Shown here: positions 49,288 to 61,755 of the stretch, in pieces
Numbering within the stretch: position 1 is the stretch's first letter
How the letters are laid out: every line of letters starts with the position of its first letter
Assembly: GCF_048128805.1 (NCBI RefSeq)
Contig: NC_135998.1
Span: 10,242,656-10,306,655, forward strand
Length of the DNA: 64,000 bases
Direction of reading: 5' to 3'
Origin: Centroberyx gerrardi
Lineage: Eukaryota; Chordata; Actinopteri; Beryciformes; Berycidae
Made by a program: the position numbers and the translations under genes
Notes under the pieces: model-generated
The model's database searches: none
Seen by the model: the letters and a program-made list of their open reading frames with translations, nothing else
What the model was told of the DNA's origin: nothing

Positions 49288-50005
49288 TTAACAGACAGCA
49301 GAAATGTGTGTGTGTACGCACGTGCACACACACACAACAAACAGCCGACGTGAACCTGCTGACACAACCCTCAGTAAGCCTTGCTCATCCTCATCAGCAC
49401 ATGTGACAAGGCACTAAGCATTAGAAAGACCCTGACCATTTTACAGTCTGTTGACAACAGTCATATCCAAGTATGTTATAGTTGACATGGCTAAAGATAA
49501 TATAAACACATAAACAGACAGGAAGTGCCTTGAATGCAAAAAGTTTATTAATGCTCCATGTAAGCGCACATCCTATCATAACAGTTAACAGACAGCAGAA
49601 ATATGTGTGTATGTATGCACATGCACACACAACAAACAGTCGATGTGAACCTGCTGACATAACGCTCAGTAAGCCTTCCTCATCCTCATCAGCACCTGTG
49701 ACGAGGCACTCAGCTAATCAATAACTATAACCTGGTCTGGAGGAACATACAGTAAACAGACCACAGATGCACAAGGGCCTTCTGGGTAACCGTGGGGCGC
49801 AACTAACTAACACTAGCAATGCTACCACTCTCTCTCCATATGTCTTACAAAGCATCACAAAGACTCCTATCATTTTACAGTCTGATGACAAAAAGCGACA
49901 TCTAAGCATGTTATAGTTGACATGGCTAAAGGTAAAATAAACAAATAAACAGATAGGAAGAACCTTGAATGCAAAAAGTAAGTTTATTAATGCTTCATAT
50001 TAGCG
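49288..50005. repeat. Local tandem duplication, ~296-bp period
   Basis: 'ttaacagacagcagaaat...cctcatcctcatcagcac' occurs at 49288 and 49584. 'cattttacagtctg...gcaaaaagt...tttattaatgct' occurs at about 49437 and 49871. The second unit carries about 150 bp of extra sequence (49710-49860). Confidence 0.85.
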
Positions 50006-51189
50006 CACAAATGACCAAAATTGCGTAAGTGAGCAAGGGACGAACACAAAAAAGGCTTATGCTGACATCATGACATAACATCATGGGTGATAACTGGGAG
50101 ACAAGTGTGTACCGTACTACTGTAGCATCCTATCTCTCCCCCTCTCTTTCTCTCTCTCTCTCACACACACACACCCACACACACTCCATGTTGAGAGACA
50201 AATGATAGGTCAACTGATTCTCAGCAAGCAAGGGTATGCATTAGGGAAGTGAGTGACTAGTTGATTAATTGCTGGGTGATGTACTAGGCAACAATAGAAA
50301 TGTCAGTCTAATAAACAAAATACAGAGTTGCACGAAAGCAGCAAAGGAACGGCACTAACTTTTGATGGCCCTAACAGATAAAAAATTCATTTTTTAGTTT
50401 ATTTTTCTTATTTTATTTCATTTGAGATTAGTAGACTACTTGACTGTAATACAGTTCTGTACCTATTTTGGGTTAATGGGAACTAAGCAGATTGACGTAT
50501 CAACCCCCACTCCATTAGAATAACAGTCATGCATCTGAACAGTTATCATTTTGAGTGTGGAAGACATGATTCCCGTCACTAAACCTAATCATTAGCCAAA
50601 CAGAATAGTCATTACACAACAGTTTGCTGTAGCAATTAAGAAATTAGTCAGCTGAGTGGGATCTAGGCTCCCTTACGCGAATACACAGAAACAACAAACA
50701 AGGGCCGCAAAAGCTGTTTCTCCCTCTCGTTCTCTTTCTGTCTCTGGATGTTCTGCTCACAAACACATGGGTCCGTCTCCCTTTTCCCATAATAACCGGT
50801 CACAGAGAGGAGAGAGACTTCAAAAACAAACCACTCCACCCCCTCCCATGTCTCACTGCCAGCTGCATCTCCACTCGACAAAGAGCGGTGTCGTCTACCA
50901 CAGGAGAAAATATGCCAATTCCGCCTGCTCCAAATCAAGAAGAGCCCAATCCAATCAAAACTACAAATGGAAACTGAGTCGAGCCTAGCCTATATATTTC
51001 ACTGGAAAATGCCCGACTAGATTTTATGCAAATGCGAGAGTGATGCGGTAGAAGAAGCTGCACTTGACCTACATAGCACTTCTACAATTCCTTCCCCAAT
51101 AGAGAGGAGGAGATCACAGGGAGAAGCGGGAAGCAGGGGGACAGGCCTTATTAACCACCACAACACAGGAATAAAGTAGTGCGCTGCGG

Positions 51190-51222
51190 GAAGAAGAAGA
51201 AGAAGAAGAAGAAGAAGAAGAA
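51190..51222. repeat. (GAA)n microsatellite
   Basis: About 11 GAA units. Confidence 0.9.
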
Positions 51223-52384
51223 AAAGAAAAAGGAGGGGTGCTTGTGGAATGATAAAGAGGAGAGTACAGGAGACAGTGAACTGGAAATGGTCCAACATTC
51301 AACACAGTCTCCTACGCCCATACAAGGTTGAAGTCTACAACTTTCACACAGCTGAAAATAAGAGTTTGCTGCAACAGAATGGAGGGAGAGAGAGAAATAT
51401 TTTTGGAAATGTAACATGCAAAAAAAAAGAAACATCTAGAGTAGGAGGGCGATGATGATCCACTACGGCCAAGTTCTCAAGTTCTGCTCTCCCGATGTGC
51501 GTAAGAAAACCATGCATCCGGAACATTCTTCTCCAGCCTAGTTCCTCGTAAAAAAAAAAATGGTTTGGGGTGGAAAAAGAGCGCTCACAAACCACCCAAA
51601 CCAAAACGCTGAGCGGAGGCCATTCTGGGCTCCTGCTCTCACACAGAAGCGGCACTGAACAAAATTCCACACAAATTATACAGGCCAGGCCAAGCCTTGA
51701 TGCCTTTGTAATTGCTTGCACAGCCCTGCCCAGAAAAAAAAAGCTTGGCCCATGTCAAGCCTTGATGATGACCAAGAAGAGAGAGACACACACACACACA
51801 CACACACAGACAACAAAAGGAGAAGGTATTTGGTTGAGGCCAAACATAGTGCAGATGATGAAGTACAGACGATGAGGACAAAAACAATGAATGTTTTTTT
51901 TTTTAAAGGGCCTTGGCCTTGTTCATGTCTCATGGCCACTCTCATTTGTGATCTGTGGGCACAAGCACACACACACACACACAGGCTGGGATATATTCAC
52001 ACCAATCACCAGCCTAATACAGGTACATTTGGACTGTGGCTGGTTTGTCTTTGACACTTAACCAACCAACCATCACATGTGGGTCCTATGCGACTGAAAA
52101 TCTAGGTGGCTGGAGAGTTCTGTTACTTCCTAGTCACTGTTGCCAGAAGATAAAATCATTAGCGAGTTTCCTGCCCTGGAAGTGAGAGACAGTAGCATTA
52201 TGCCTGTAGAGCAGAGGATTATGGCGGGCCGGGCCAGAGAAGCAGGACTGCAGGCCAACGTCTGGGAGGCTGAGACACTGGCCTAGATTGAAGGGCTGCC
52301 AACAGGCGCAACATGCATAGCATCAGAACAGGTGCGGTCCTGTACGGCTCAACGGGGAGAGCATGGCGTTTAAAACTAGCCATG

Positions 52385-52533
52385 GGAAACAGTACAGCAG
52401 AGAGAGAGAGAGAGAGAGGAAAGACTTGGAGGGAGAGAGGGGGATGACATGCGACAAAGGTCCCAGGCCAGATTCAAACCCAGGATGTTGCGGTTACATG
52501 GTGCGCGCCTTAGACCACTGAGCCACCAGGAAA
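52385..52533 (-). mobile_element. tRNA-derived SINE
   Basis: On the minus strand: 'cctggtggctcagtggtctaa', then 'gggtttgaatctgg', then 'cctttgtcgcatgtcatcc' and a CTCTC tail. It is the copy closest to 14880-15012. Confidence 0.75.
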
Positions 52534-53943
52534 TGTATCATGTTAGGCAAAATTCAAGTCACAGGCTGAAATCAATGGTTGTCTCTTGATTAACGACTTG
52601 CAGCAGAAAAGTGCAACTGATACCAGAGCAATACAGACAACACCATGCTGAGAATAATGCTAGACACATGGGACAATTCATGGCATCCTGCAGTAGATCT
52701 GAGAAGGCTCCTCAAGATTAATATGAAAGATCTTCTGATATTTAATTAATCCTTTACGACAGATTTTGGAACAAGATCTTAACCAAACACTGGCTATCTG
52801 ATTAAGGTCGTGAGACAACTGTGATGCCCAACCACACACCTTGCCAGCCTATAGTTCTGATTTAGGACTAGGAGTATCTTTGACCTAAAACAGAAACGAG
52901 AACTGATCTCTTCTTCATCTGCCATAGGACAAGTGTCTGGGACGGCCCGGCCAAATCCTGAGAACTGAATACAGGCTTGATGAGATTGTTCAGTCAATAG
53001 GCTTGGAGGGCCACCTAACCCAATAAAGCGCTCTGCGAGAAATAACGTGCTTTTTTGTGGGACCGCGATCCACACGACAGCGCTGCATGTCGTCCAAGCC
53101 GTTGTGTAAACACAGGCTTTAATCCACTTAGGCATCATGGCGTAAGAGCAGGTCAAGTGATGGGACCTGCAGATTTAAATCAGCAGGCCCACTCACACCA
53201 ACACACATTAAAATAACAGAGTACATCGGATTAGTTCAAGTACAGTTTAGCCACAGATGTGTGCACTGTTAACGCACAGACATGAAAACATATTGCTGTC
53301 TGACTCTAACTTGTTAGCATCACACTTGTCTGTGCCTAATTTCCCTGGGGTAATTCGGCACATGTTATGCATTAGAGTCTAGCGACGCAGTGATATTGCT
53401 TACATCTGTCGTCTGGGTGCTGTGGCTCTGACGTGGCTATGTTCACTGAACGATGATAATAGAGGAATTCAATTTATCCTATGGTTGGACTCATTATGAG
53501 TTGCTGTTTTGTGTGTCAGCGGAATGTATGAAAGTATGAATGTAAAATGTCATCAGGGTTCACACACATATCAAATTCAAGGACTTTTCAATGTCTTGTT
53601 TGGTGAAATTCAAGGACTCAAAAGTGGCATGTTTTGGGGTAAGACATGACATTCAAAATTAGACATCATAGAGAGCTTATGATCTTTTCAAGTGAAGAAA
53701 TCCTAGTGAAATCATGAATTTTAAACCTGCTGCTATATCAACACAAATCTCCATCACAGGGTTTTCCTCAAAAAGAGGGGTTGACAGACATATTGATGAG
53801 TCTGGGTGCTATATTCTAATTTTTAAAAACATTTAAAAGCTTAAATTTATTTTTCTCAATTCACACACACTCTTAAGGATATTCAATGCCCGTGGGAATC
53901 CTGTGTCATAACCTATATAGTCAGGTTAGTCATCACGTCTCAC

Positions 53944-56184
53944 CTTCTTGCCCATGGAGCCCGTCTTGGAGAGGCAGGACTTTCCGAGGGACAGGTACCC
54001 ACCGATGACCTCGATCTCCTCCACAGCAGGGTAGCGTTTCTTCAGCAGAGAGCCCAGCTGGGCGTACGGGGCCTGCGGGGGCGTTGAGCCGGGCTGGGCC
54101 TCGCTGGAGGCGTCCTGCGGGGGCTCAGGTGAGTCGGGCTTCACCTGGGCCTCAACCTTGCGTTTAGGCACCACAGTGAAGGTGTTCCCCTTCCTCCTCT
54201 GGACCACAGGGCTTGGACCTGGGACAGAGTGGGGGGGCTCCACCTCAATGTCGTCTATGTTGGTTACTGGCAGCTGATCCGCAGCAGGTTGCTCTGGAGT
54301 GGGAGACGGGGATGGGGAAGATGGGACAGGAGACGGGGCAGGAGAGGTCGAGGGGACGGGAGACGGGGCAGGAGAGGTCAAGGGGACGGGAGACGGGGCG
54401 GGCGGAGAGGAGGGGGCTGGGGTCAGAACAGGAGAAGGTGGTGAAGGTGTGGGGGCGGGAGGAGGTGTGGGAGCCGTAGTAACAGGAGGAGATGGGTCAG
54501 GCTTGGATGGCCTCGCTGCCCTCTCCGCCTCCTCCTTCAGAAGTTTCTCCCTGTTCCTCTTTGAGGAGGTCGGGGCGTGTGTACGGGTGGGGGAGGTTGG
54601 CACTCCTGGCGTGGGCACCTCTGCCGCTCTGTGGGAGGGGGGAGACTTGACAGGGGCGGAGGGGGCTGGGCTGGCCGGCGTAGACGGGGCAGCGAGATGG
54701 CGTTTGGGGATGACAGTGAAGGAGTTGCGGGACTGCAGGCGCAGGTTAGCGAGGGCCCGGGCCTGGGTGTCCCCATCGGGAATCAGAGAGAGGTCTGGCT
54801 TGGGGGAGGGGCGGATCTCAAACTCAGACGAGGAGTGCGACGCCTTGGATGAGACGGGGCTTGTGGGGGACTCGGCACGGGCACGGCGGGTCTCTGGAGA
54901 GCATGGCACCTTGGGTTTGGGGGGCACCTCAGTGCTGTCCCAGTCTCTCTCTCTGGTGGGCTTGGGCTGCCCCCTGTCCACCTCGTCCCTGGGATCGACA
55001 GCTACGCCACGGCCCCCGCTCCCCTCGAAACGCTGGCGGTAGGAAGACACTGACTGGGGAGGCCCGGCGGAGCGGTGGGGGCCGTCCGTCTCAGAGACAG
55101 CGGGCTGTGGCTTTGGTTTGGAAGACGGGGGACTGTGGAAGACGGGTGATGACGGCTGGGTGCTGGGCGCCAGGTCGCAGACCAGTGAGCCTGGCTGAGG
55201 GTGCAACGTGTGCTTTGGCACCAGAACTGGCTGTGGCTTGGGCCGGAGTCTTGGCCTGCTGCTGGAGCTGCACTCCAGGTCCAGGAGGTTCTCGGTGCTG
55301 TGGGATTTCTTCTGCAGCTTCCCGTAGTTGCTGTCAAACTTCTGCAGCATCCGACTCACCCTGCCTGGACCCTCACCTGTCTCATAGGACGGGCCGTCAT
55401 GGTCTTGGCGACCCAGAGTGCTCAAGTTCTCCTCGCTCTTACTTAATGTGGTGTCATAAATTACCACTTCCCTGGCTCTTATCTCGGTCACTGCGCTCCC
55501 TCTCCGGTCCAAGAGGTCGTTAAGAGAGCTATAAGTACTGACACCATTTTGCTGCGATCTAGACCCGGCTTTTATCCCGCTGGCTTCCGGGAAATAGTCC
55601 GGATCCGACTCTATGATGATAATATTCTCCGCGCGGATAGTCCGTATCCCGGGGACGCTGCCGTACAGCTCCAGGATGTGCTGGACCGGACGAGCGGCGT
55701 TTTCTCGGTCCTGCCGCCTCTTCCGTTCCTTCTCCAGTTTGATGAACGGGTTTTCCTGCAGCGGGCCTAAACTGTCGTGCAGCACCAGGCTCTCCGGCCC
55801 GTCGCCCTCCGTCCTCTCCGCCGCGTCGTGAGGGTCGGCGGCGGCCGTCCAGGGCTCTTTGTTCGCCCGCACCGGCGACAGATCCGGGGAGGCGAGGCTG
55901 CCGCGCTTGCCTGTGAAGTGCTGGTTGGCCGTGGTGATGGTGTAGTTCCGACTGGACCCGCCGCTCGTCCCGTTGTCCCTTTTGAGGCCGCTGCCGTTCC
56001 CCGTTACCTCGCCGTTAACCCGCTGTGCGCCCGCGCCGGGGCAAGCCTCCGCGGCACCTGCTGCCGCTCCAGACCCGCCGCCCTTCGCTTTCCTCCTCTC
56101 GAGGATCTCTCTCTTCCAGGCCGGCATCCTCGGGCTCTCCTGCCCAGCCTCCTGGCGGAGGACACGGACCTCTCCGCCAGACAT
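53944..56184 (-). CDS. tprn: Taperin, exon 1 (747 codons); gene spans 34846-56184, 874 aa in total
   Basis: Taperin binds actin and protein phosphatase 1 and localises to the base of hair-cell stereocilia; loss of the human gene causes recessive deafness (DFNB79). This exon encodes residues 1-747. It has PAWKREILERRKAK near 21-34, NPFIKLEKERKRRQDRENAA at 145-164, then ILELYGSVPGIRTIRAENII, and a long Pro/Ser/Thr-rich middle. That middle includes a (TSPAPSPVP) minisatellite near 610-650 and two copies of an 'FTVIPKR'/'FTVVPKR' motif. It ends KSCLSKTGSMGKK before the donor GTGAGA. With exons 38324-38129, 36067-35943 and 34908-34846 the frame is continuous (2625 nt with stop). That is longer than human taperin (about 711 aa), mainly in the disordered middle. 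The gene lies between tmem203 (same strand) and ssna1 (opposite), as in mammals. Confidence 0.96.
54290..54420 (-). repeat. tprn: Coding minisatellite in tprn exon 1
   Basis: A 'gggacgggagacggggcaggagaggtc' unit of roughly 27-30 bp repeats about four times on the plus strand. In the tprn sense it encodes TSPAPSPVPS-like units. In frame, so length variation would not break the protein. Confidence 0.85.
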
Positions 56185-56520
56185 CGCGGGGGGAGAGAGG
56201 CTGTCTCCGGGGGGCTTGGGAGGTGGTCTTCCCGCGGACTGGGGCGGCTAGGAAAGCTATATCCGGCTCTAACTGTACCTGCAGCGCCGATTATTGCACA
56301 CACACACACATCCCCGCCGTCTTTTTTTCCTCGCTCTCTCTCTCTCTCTCTGCTTTCTTGCTATCTTCCTCCCTCTCTCCTTGCAGCCTTAACCCCGCCC
56401 CGCCCTCAGCAGCACCACCCGCACCTGTAAACCTTCAGCGTCATCCTCCAGCCTTAAGACAAGCGGCCCAAGAAGCTTCCTCATTCGGCCGTATGGGTTA
56501 AAGACACGCCCCCTTTTCCA
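56185..56520 (-). promoter_or_regulatory. tprn 5' region, CpG-rich promoter
   Basis: CG-dense sequence continues from exon 1 across the ATG to about 56420, with CA (56298-56311) and CT (56331-56351) runs. Composition falls back to AT-rich beyond 56570. No TATA box is evident. Confidence 0.5.
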
Positions 56521-57970
56521 TGGCAGGGCGCCGCCCGTCGTCGCAAACCACGCCCATTTCTATTGTTGACTGGGCCAAGAGGATCTGCCAATCAAACATG
56601 CTGCGTTCATGTTCATCCCCCCTTTTGACCATATTTAACCCTTTCAGTGAAAGTATCTTGTCTTCTGTGATTCTTTGTGGCACAAGCCTGATTGATTTTT
56701 CAAACGATTTACACGCACACATTGTTTTCATTTTATTATTAGTTAATATTATTATTATTTTATTTCAGGCTTACAAGAAGACTACGTTCTTCACTGACCC
56801 ATTGAAAAATCACTATATTATTATTATATATATATTATTGTGACTTATAGTGTGTCTGCGGTACTCAATAGTGACCTTTTGCTACTTAATGTTTTCTTTT
56901 GTTTTTTATCTCCTATGGCATCACATAATATTCCAATTTAAATTTAAGTGACTTCAAAGATGATAAGCTTACAAGACTATGACTGTCTTGACTGACTAAT
57001 TCTTCATCTGACTCAATGAAAAATCACTATATTATTATTTTAATCCTCTAGGGAGTTATAGTGTGTCTATTTTACTCAATAGTTACCTTTTGGTACTTAA
57101 TGGTATTGTTTTTAATCTCCTATAATATTCCAAAGGGAGCTTATAGTTTAGTTGTGATACGTGTAGTTTCCTTCTAAAATGTGTTATAGGGTTACTATAT
57201 ATGTTCTTTTTTAAGGGTGATATTTAAGTATACGATGGAAACTAATATCTCCAGTGCCGAAGGGAGTCTATATTCATTCAGCATAAAGACCGATGATGCC
57301 ACCTGTCGATAATCCGGTTGAAGTAAACACATTAAGAAGTAAATGAATCGGCATTAAGAGGGCTATTCTTGGGTACTAAGAGATTACTGTACCTCATCAA
57401 ACATTTATCAGCACGCCGTCACTGAGAACAGGGAGGCCCAAAGAGCACAGGACAGAAAAAAGAAGCTAAATTAAGACACTGTCCCAGTTAGACAAGTCCT
57501 GTAATAAAACAGAACCAAGAGAGAAAGAGAAAGACCAAGTTGAGTAAAGTCCAACACTAATAAAACAAGGAGGAAGGCAGTTTGTCTCCAGACTGGTTTT
57601 GACCATCCAGATCTCTCCTCTATTTTTTTTTTAATTGTTTATATTGATGGAGGAAAACACACACAAATACATCCAACCAATCTGATTTAGCTATGGTTAT
57701 TACTTTTTTTATATATTACTCTCTGGTCAAATCTGCCTTTTTCCTTCTCTAAAAAATTGGCTTCAAAGCTGTAAATTAAATTGCGGCTTACCACGCCCAT
57801 ATGTAATGTAAACAGCGCCTCCCTGTGGCGAAATGTTCTCATCACCACAGAAGCCTATATTTCATCTGGCATAGATTTTAGACTTTAGGCCTCAGACAAA
57901 TGACCCAGTAACTGACTGAACATCCCTAACTATGTCTAAAACCAGACTTAAGTTTTCATAAGTGCACATG
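56521..57970. other. Spacer between tprn and the tmem203 3' end
   Basis: No gene seen. A direct duplication with a period of about 214 bp is visible: 'gaaaaatcactatattattatt...tatagtgtgtct...actcaatag' near 56803-56935 and again near 57017-57135. Confidence 0.55.
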
Positions 57971-57986
57971 GGATAAATGTCGATGG

Positions 57987-57992
57987 TTTATT
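57987..57992 (-). promoter_or_regulatory. Candidate tmem203 polyadenylation signal
   Basis: AATAAA in the minus sense, about 1.3 kb after the tmem203 stop. The intervening sequence has no other gene and could be 3' UTR. Confidence 0.35.
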
Positions 57993-59289
57993 TACACATA
58001 TATACAGATGACAGTATGGGTACCAATGAAAGAAGATAAGAAAATAAGAACATAAATAAGGTTCGGTGCATTTCCTTCCAGAATCAAATATATTACACAC
58101 GGTTTCACATTAGGAATTACCTTTAAAATGAGGCCTTAAATACATGCGGTACATACATATGGTATAGGATCATGACAGATCAAATACATTACATACTGTA
58201 CAAATAAACAGCAGTGCTCAGGGAAGACTTGTGCACACACTTGACTGCTCAAGAAAAACACATTCAGTTGAGTCCTTCTGTGTTAGGATGAGATTATAAA
58301 ATGACAAACAGCATCAGGACCGACATCTTGTTGTCCAGACGACCCCAACTGCAATTTTTGGGCAATTATTTGAGCAATGCTCCCAGCAACAGGCAAGAAA
58401 GTGAGACACAAGATCATGAATCTAATCAAATTCTCCTGGCAACAATGTGTTCCTGTGTGAATAAAGCAACAATGCTGAGGCAGGGCAGGGCTGAGGCAAC
58501 TCCTTGGGCATTGTTGCCCATCAGAGTTGCCCAAAAAGTTGACTTGTGTATTACCGCCTCAAGGCTTTACCAGTTCATTAATTTCCATTCAGTGTGTGCA
58601 TGTCTGCGGGTGTGTGGTGTGCACATGCACACTTAAAGCATAACACCAGTATAATTTTGCCCATGGCTCACTGTCCACATTGGGTCACACCATTAGAGAG
58701 GCACTGCTAAGTTTCACATACACACTTACATTTAAACCTCCCATATCACCTGTGACTCAGGCCTAGACATCTGTATTCCTAAAAGCAATAAAACAAATTG
58801 TAGTTGCACTGTTTGCAAGAGAGGCATAATCCATCCTGACAAAAAAGGGCTGAAAAGAAATGAGGCAAAACTATTTTTCCATGGGTGCTCATGGTCTCAA
58901 GTTTCATTCTGCTTACATTCAGCCACCAGAATTAAGTGCACTGCTGAACATGAAACATATTTATATTAACATTATAAAGCAACGCACATAGATTGTCTGT
59001 TTCTTTTTTGCAACGATGGATTGCGACTCATGTAAGCAGTAAGCCTCTTTAAATTGATTGACGTTAGAAATACAAATGTAGGAAACTGGAGACTGGGGTG
59101 ACTGAAATGCGCTGAATGTGTGTATGAAAAAGTCACCAGTGTTACTTCACTAGAGCGAACAAGTGTTGGCAATGAGCCAAAAGCAAAATTATACCAGTGT
59201 TATGCTCTAAATCTCTAACGGCTGATGAAGAGTGCTTTCTGCTCCTATATTGTTGGTGATGTGAATGGACTATCATTAGCTGCCTGTCC

Positions 59290-59706
59290 TCAGTTGACAC
59301 GACACGCTCGTATCATCAGCAGCTGCAGCAGGATGAAAAGAGGTGAGACGATGAGGCCGAACCAGAGCTCTCTGGCCTGCTCCTGCTCCGCCAGCTTCTG
59401 GCACAGCAGCACCTCACACACCAGCTTCAGGCTGAGCACCGTCAACACCCACAGAAGCCGCAGCACCGCCAGACGCTTCTCGTTCTCCTGGTACAGCCGG
59501 ATGGACACGATGGCTGTGAAGTAGGTGCTGAGGCCGTCTGCAGCAAACAGCGGGACGAACACCAGCCACCAGCTCAGCGTGGGGGTGAACATGTCGGCCC
59601 GCAGCGCGACCAGCATACTGAAGACCAGCAGAGCCGCCAGGTGGAGGAACAGCTCGAAGGTGGCGAAGCCCAGCCATTGGACCAGCTCCCTCAGGGAGAA
59701 CAGCAT
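59290..59706 (-). CDS. tmem203: Transmembrane protein 203, complete
   Basis: Small ER multi-pass membrane protein linked to calcium homeostasis and, in mammals, to STING signalling. A single coding exon encodes 138 aa (human 136). It starts MLFSLRELVQWLGF and ends ILLQLLMIRACRVN, both highly conserved. Four hydrophobic segments lie at about 14-36, 46-70, 80-104 and 112-132. The motif FAADGLSTYFTAIVS (about 54-68) and the ELWFGLI segment match the family. I chose this ATG because the family starts there; the frame stays open for 26 more codons upstream, but that stretch has family-atypical low-complexity sequence. A 5' UTR intron is likely: CAG|GTAAGT at 60541 with a possible acceptor at 60010. 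Same strand and order relative to tprn as in mammals. Confidence 0.97.
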   Translation of the reverse strand: MLFSLRELVQWLGFATFELFLHLAALLVFSMLVALRADMFTPTLSWWLVFVPLFAADGLSTYFTAIVSIRLYQENEKRLAVLRLLWVLTVLSLKLVCEVLLCQKLAEQEQARELWFGLIVSPLFILLQLLMIRACRVN

Positions 59707-60589
59707 GGCCGAGGAGGGCGGCGAGGGAGGGGCGCGGGCGGGGTCTTCAACCAGGGACGGACTGACTGAGGCCGAGTCACGCACTCGCCCTGGCTAGGAG
59801 GGGTGGAGCTCCAGATTCAAGGTTGGGGAGGGTGGAGGTGAGGAGTCGCTGATGATGCCTGGGCAGGAATGCGCTGACGGCAGTGGCGAAGTGCTATACA
59901 GAGACGACCTGGGTTGCTCTTGGTAACATCTTTGAATTCACCATGTGAGGGCTGGAAGTAGAGGAGGCGAAAGTAGAGAGCGCAGCCAGTCTGAGGCAGT
60001 CTTGACCCTCTGCTTTTTGGACGACAGAAGAAACAACATTCAAAACAGGACAGAAATCAAGGCACAGTCTGTTAAATCACACAACACTGATATGAAACAA
60101 AAAGGCACCTGAGACACGACGTTACACCCACACCGTCTGTAACTTAGAGAAGATAGGGCCTACATCTCACTGAATTAGGAATACTAGTGAGGTCTAGTTT
60201 TCACAATCAATTAATTTCACTGTCACAGTTTCATCAATCAGCCTGATCAGCCTCAGTTTAATCGCAAGTTATCTGGTTGTTTCAGTTCATGATTTATAGT
60301 GTGATACAGATCTACTCGACCTACATCATATGCCGATGATATCGAGCTACAATATGCAAGTTAACGTTAGCCGAACCTCGTAGCCATCAATGTAAGCTAA
60401 CGTTAGACAGTGAGCGATGATACAGTAACAATCAGCCTCACAAGTAACGGAATACAGATATACATGATTACGTATTTTACTGTGACATTAAATAGCTTTA
60501 CCTTATCAACAGTCGGACGCTTGCTGCTCCATGTTACTTACCTGGTTGCGAAAATGTCAGCACAACGCTAGCAATCCGCAAGTTAGCTC

Positions 60590-60670
60590 TGTTGCTTTAT
60601 TTTTTTTCTCGCGGTCTGAAAAGTGTCGCGAGAAGAGCGCTCAGTCGTTCTACGGTAGCCGAAAGAACCA
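60590..60670 (-). promoter_or_regulatory. tmem203 promoter region with TCTCGCGA-type motif
   Basis: Plus-strand TCGCGAGA at 60626-60633 (TCTCGCGA in the gene sense) and a second 'tctcgcgg' at 60607-60614. TCTCGCGA is a known core element of TATA-less housekeeping promoters. A non-coding first exon would run from about here to 60542, where CAG|GTAAGT forms a strong donor. Confidence 0.5.
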
Positions 60671-60679
60671 GTTTCCTGT

Positions 60680-61270
60680 AGTGCAAACTTTTATTTACAG
60701 TCTATTAACTGATAGGGACGAACATTACAAGCTCCTGTTGTCAAATACACATAATGTAGTGTCATAGTCATAAGTCAACCCTGTAAAAAAAGTATGTTAT
60801 TGTGCACAACTGTAATAGATCATTGTATTGCACTGTGCGTTTTTTTATTTTTATGTCACATCACATTGAGACATTAGAAACAGACATGTAGCTTTTTTGG
60901 GGAATGACTCAAACGTTTCATCTGGACATGTTGCAAAAAAGGACATACTCATCTATTTCAAACCATCAGGACAATAATGCTTTCTTTGTTGTTAAAGTAT
61001 GTTATTTGGAAAATATTTTATGTATAAGTTGAAGCCAACAGGAATAAAGCCTTTGTTTAATTTGCTTATAAAGGACATTAATCAATGCCTGGAAGTGTTT
61101 TTTTTTTTCAAACGTGAGAACAAAAAGCAGTGCTCACTGTTAATATATTCGATACATTTGTTAGGTAATGAATCCCCTATGTGCTTTCTTATGTTTTTTG
61201 TTCTCTTGTATTCTTTGCAGCAGTAAAAAAGCAGTAATAATCACACAAAAAAATATTAGGCTATAACTTA
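60680..61270. other. AT-rich spacer, no gene seen
   Basis: Only short AT-rich ORFs without recognisable domains. Confidence 0.45.
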
Positions 61271-61275
61271 TATAC

Positions 61276-61755
61276 AGGAAAATGTTTTGCCAGGAGATGG
61301 AGACAGTGGAACATATATTAATGCAGTGTGCTCAGTATGAGAGGGAGAGACTGAAAATTAGCTTATGGACAAAAATAAATAAATAAAAAGATCATGGGAC
61401 ATCAACTGAAGTGATAGCTGTTCCTTTAAAAAAAATAAAATACAATTACGTATAATATATTTTATTAAGCAAAACACAGGCATATAGGAATAGAATACAC
61501 CAATAGTAGCAACAATATGCTCATAACAAACAAAAAAGAACATGACAGAAAAGCCAGGGGGTGGAGAGTCTTGTAAACACTCTGGAAAAAACAAGAGAGA
61601 GAAAAGAGGTTTGTGAAAGCTGCTCTTTTCAGGTTTCTGAGGGACAGGAGGTTGGCAGATGGTTTAGTCCCTCCAGGTCAGCAGGTGGCGGCAATGCACC
61701 TTAACGTTGGCTGCCAACCGCCGATATAAACCAAAGAAGAAGAAGGAGGAGGAGG
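61276..61755 (+). mobile_element. LINE 3'-end remnant
   Basis: 'CQEMETVEHILMQCAQYERERLKI' (61282-61353) resembles the Cys/His region at the C-terminus of non-LTR retrotransposon polymerases. Further on, FLRDRRLADGL and the 'gcaggtggcggcaatgcacc...ccgccgatataaaccaaagaagaag' tail (61680-61745) match a frequent fish LINE end. Stops and a poly-A-rich insertion show decay. Confidence 0.5.

Noticed and set aside
49288..50005. CRISPR-like repeat array
   Set aside because: Only two to three long diverged units in a vertebrate intron; the pattern is a tandem duplication.
54299..55042. Plus-strand 247-aa glycine-rich ORF opposite tprn exon 1
   Set aside because: It is the antisense shadow of the GC-rich tprn exon; the minus-strand frame has the conserved taperin motifs.
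59707..59784. 26-residue N-terminal extension of tmem203
   Set aside because: An upstream in-frame ATG exists, but the family starts at MLFSLREL and the extra Pro/Ser/Ala sequence has no family counterpart; it is probably 5' UTR.
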